From NCBI GenBank assembly GCA_002396205.1, contig DGXB01000006.1:16904-24579 (forward strand): a DNA stretch of 7,676 nucleotides. Reading direction: 5' to 3'. The notes under the pieces are model-generated. The model saw only the letters and a program-made list of their open reading frames with translations. It was not told where the DNA came from and did no database searches. This DNA comes from Bacteroidales bacterium UBA4243 (GTDB taxonomy: Bacteria > Bacteroidota > Bacteroidia > Bacteroidales > F082). The translations under genes and the position numbers were made by a program. Numbering within the stretch: the first letter of the stretch is position 1; each line of letters opens with the position of its first letter. This document shows positions 6,278-7,676 of this stretch, piece after piece.

Positions 6278-7555
6278 TCAGTTTTTCAAGCAACCGACGG
6301 GGACGACGTAAATGCCGTCGTCGCGCTGGTAGGCGAATCCGTCTGTGCCGGTCAGAACCATCATGAACGAAGGCGACTTCATCTTGGTCGTGTCGAGGAT
6401 GGCTTGGAGTTTCTTTAGATTCGCTGCACCTTCTTCCACGAGTTTGTCGCCACCCAACTTGATTTCCACCAAGCCGTAGCTCCCATTGCGTAAATGCACC
6501 ACCGCATCACATTCCAGTTTGTTGCTGTCGCGGTAGTGGTACACCGAACCGCCCAATGCTTCTGCATAAACCCGTAAGTCTCTGACACACATCGTCTCAA
6601 ACATGAATCCGAAGGTGTTCAGGTCGTTGATGAGGTCTTTGGGACCAAGGCCGAGTGCTGCCGTGGCGATGGATGGATCGGTGAAATATCGGGTTTCGGC
6701 GGTGCGTATGGCCGCTTTTGAGCGCAAATTGGGGTTCCAAGCCGTCATGTCTTCGACGACGAAAATCTTTTTCAGTGCATTAATATAGGAAACAACGGTG
6801 TCTTCGTCGAGGGTGTCGGAGTCGTTGGTGGCCATGTCTGCTTTCAGTAGGGTGGCAGGGGATTGCGTGCCTTGGTTTCGGGCGTATGAACGCATCAGCC
6901 GCTTCACACGCTCTGGATTTCTCTCCACATTGTCCACACGCGAAATGTCGGCGGTGACGATGGCGTCGTAATAGTCGAAGGCTTGGTTGAGCGCGGTTTT
7001 CGTCTTGTTCATCAGGCATGCCTGCGGCCAACCTCCACGGCAGGTAAGGAATGCCAAAGCGTTGATGTCTAAAGGATTGGGCGCGTATATCTGCTTCGGC
7101 TGGTCGAACAGCGCTTCCAAACTGATGGCACCCGTCGAGTCGCCCGACTCGAACAGCGACATGGTGCGCATGGTGAGCCAAGAGAAGCGGCCGGTGCCAG
7201 TGTGGAAAATCTCGGCGGTGTTGGTCGGGACGGCAGAGCCGGTGAGGATGAATTGCCCCATTTCGCCTCGCTGGTCCACGGCAAAACGCACAGCATCCCA
7301 GAGTTTGGGCACCAACTGCCACTCGTCGATGAGGCGGGGCGTTGCGCCTTGCAAAAGGATTGAGGGGGAGTAGTTCGCCAAGCGGATGTTCTGCTCCATC
7401 TTGTCGGGGTCGGCCATATAGAGGACGCTGCCTGCCTGTTGTATGGAGGTCGTGGTCTTGCCGCACCATTTTGGGCCTTGCACCAACACGGCACCTTTTC
7501 CTTCTAATTTTTCCGCCAAAATCTGGTCTGCGATTCTGAATTTATAAGCTCCCAT
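6278..7555 (-). CDS. ATP-binding protein of the AAA_14/DUF4143 family
   Basis: The 425-residue protein has the two-part layout of a family common in Bacteroidales but of unclear function. The N-terminal P-loop ATPase shows Walker A GPKWCGKT (27-34, Lys33), Walker B RLIDEWQ (74-80, Asp77/Glu78), a sensor-like LTGSA (104-108) and the family-typical RTMSLFESGDSTG (130-142). A middle segment (about 214-285) resembles the winged-helix linker of these proteins. The C-terminal DUF4143 part has a PD-(D/E)XK nuclease-like pattern: Glu320, then ECD (348-350, Asp350), then VEIKLGG (363-369, Glu364 and Lys366). All key residues are present, so it looks intact. No signal peptide or membrane segment is evident. 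It has a candidate promoter 24 bp upstream and no clear terminator before rpsO. Known for the family: ATP binding is predicted, the biological role is not settled. DNA cleavage here is only inferred from the motif. Confidence 0.9.
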   Translation of the reverse strand: MGAYKFRIADQILAEKLEGKGAVLVQGPKWCGKTTTSIQQAGSVLYMADPDKMEQNIRLANYSPSILLQGATPRLIDEWQLVPKLWDAVRFAVDQRGEMGQFILTGSAVPTNTAEIFHTGTGRFSWLTMRTMSLFESGDSTGAISLEALFDQPKQIYAPNPLDINALAFLTCRGGWPQACLMNKTKTALNQAFDYYDAIVTADISRVDNVERNPERVKRLMRSYARNQGTQSPATLLKADMATNDSDTLDEDTVVSYINALKKIFVVEDMTAWNPNLRSKAAIRTAETRYFTDPSIATAALGLGPKDLINDLNTFGFMFETMCVRDLRVYAEALGGSVYHYRDSNKLECDAVVHLRNGSYGLVEIKLGGDKLVEEGAANLKKLQAILDTTKMKSPSFMMVLTGTDGFAYQRDDGIYVVPVGCLKN

Positions 7556-7578
7556 TTTTGCTCTTTTTATTCACGCCG

Positions 7579-7609
7579 CAAAATTACATATAATTTTATT
7601 ATATTCAAC
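7579..7609 (-). promoter_or_regulatory. Putative promoter of the AAA_14/DUF4143 gene
   Basis: On the minus strand TAATTTTG (7586-7579) matches the Bacteroidetes -7 box TAnnTTTG. With a 19-bp spacer, GTTG at 7609-7606 sits at the -33 position and matches three of four bases of TTTG. Transcription would start near 7573, leaving a very short leader of about 17 nt. The surrounding spacer is strongly A/T-rich. Confidence 0.6.
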
Positions 7610-7636
7610 AATTTGATAAAAATTTCTTCTTCTAAA

Positions 7637-7676
7637 TTCGGTGAATTGTGGCGGTTCTGTTCGGTGAATTGTGGCG
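7637..7676. repeat. Two direct copies of a 17-bp repeat, 23-bp period
   Basis: TTCGGTGAATTGTGGCG occurs at 7637-7653 and again, without mismatch, at 7660-7676, separated by GTTCTG. The second copy ends exactly at the window edge, so the array may continue to the right. It lies about 80 bp upstream of the ATPase start, beyond its promoter, and is more GC-rich than the A/T-rich DNA next to it. A 23-bp period is not a multiple of three, and the interval is far too short for a CRISPR spacer. Confidence 0.8.

Noticed and set aside
7567..7676. Minus-strand frame open from the right edge to a stop at 7567-7569, possible end of an upstream gene
   Set aside because: It is only about 36 codons, crosses the A/T-rich promoter region, and includes a direct repeat whose 23-bp period would shift frame between copies. 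I cannot exclude that it continues a gene beyond the edge, but nothing in it is recognisable.
7637..7676. Direct repeats considered as a CRISPR array
   Set aside because: The repeat is 17 bp and the gap 6 bp, far from CRISPR repeat and spacer lengths, and no cas gene is present.

Overview
The window looks like chromosomal core DNA from a member of the Bacteroidales (Bacteroidota), possibly a Prevotella- or Muribaculaceae-like lineage; I cannot fix the genus. Four things point there. The primary sigma factor is the short (287-residue) type without region 1.1. The candidate promoters carry a TAnnTTTG -7 box rather than a TATAAT -10. Start codons sit in A/T-rich leaders without clear Shine-Dalgarno sequences. 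Coding DNA is moderately GC-rich while the spacers are very A/T-rich.

All five genes lie on the minus strand, so transcription runs from the right edge to the left. In that order they are: an AAA_14/DUF4143-type ATPase with its own promoter and, at the window edge, two copies of a 17-bp repeat with a 23-bp period; rpsO (ribosomal protein S15) with a good promoter and an intrinsic terminator; pnp (polynucleotide phosphorylase, with an unusual Gly/Asn-rich C-terminal tail); rpoD (primary sigma factor), separated from pnp by 77 bp holding a strong hairpin and followed by an intrinsic terminator; and ppdK (pyruvate, phosphate dikinase), which has its own promoter and runs off the left edge after 801 codons.

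Functionally this is a gene-expression block. S15 belongs to the 30S subunit, PNPase degrades and processes mRNA, and RpoD directs housekeeping transcription. A central-carbon enzyme (PPDK, which interconverts pyruvate and PEP) lies downstream, and an ATPase of unknown role from a Bacteroidales-abundant family lies upstream. No stretch over 300 bp lacks a gene. I see no tRNA, rRNA, CRISPR array, insertion sequence or prophage.

I do not see a clearly new multi-gene system. The points most worth a second look are the pnp-rpoD spacer hairpin with its competing pairings, the RNA-binding-like tail of PNPase, a Cys/His cluster in PNPase, and the tandem repeat at the right edge. Many long plus-strand reading frames (up to 359 codons) are antisense shadows of pnp and ppdK.
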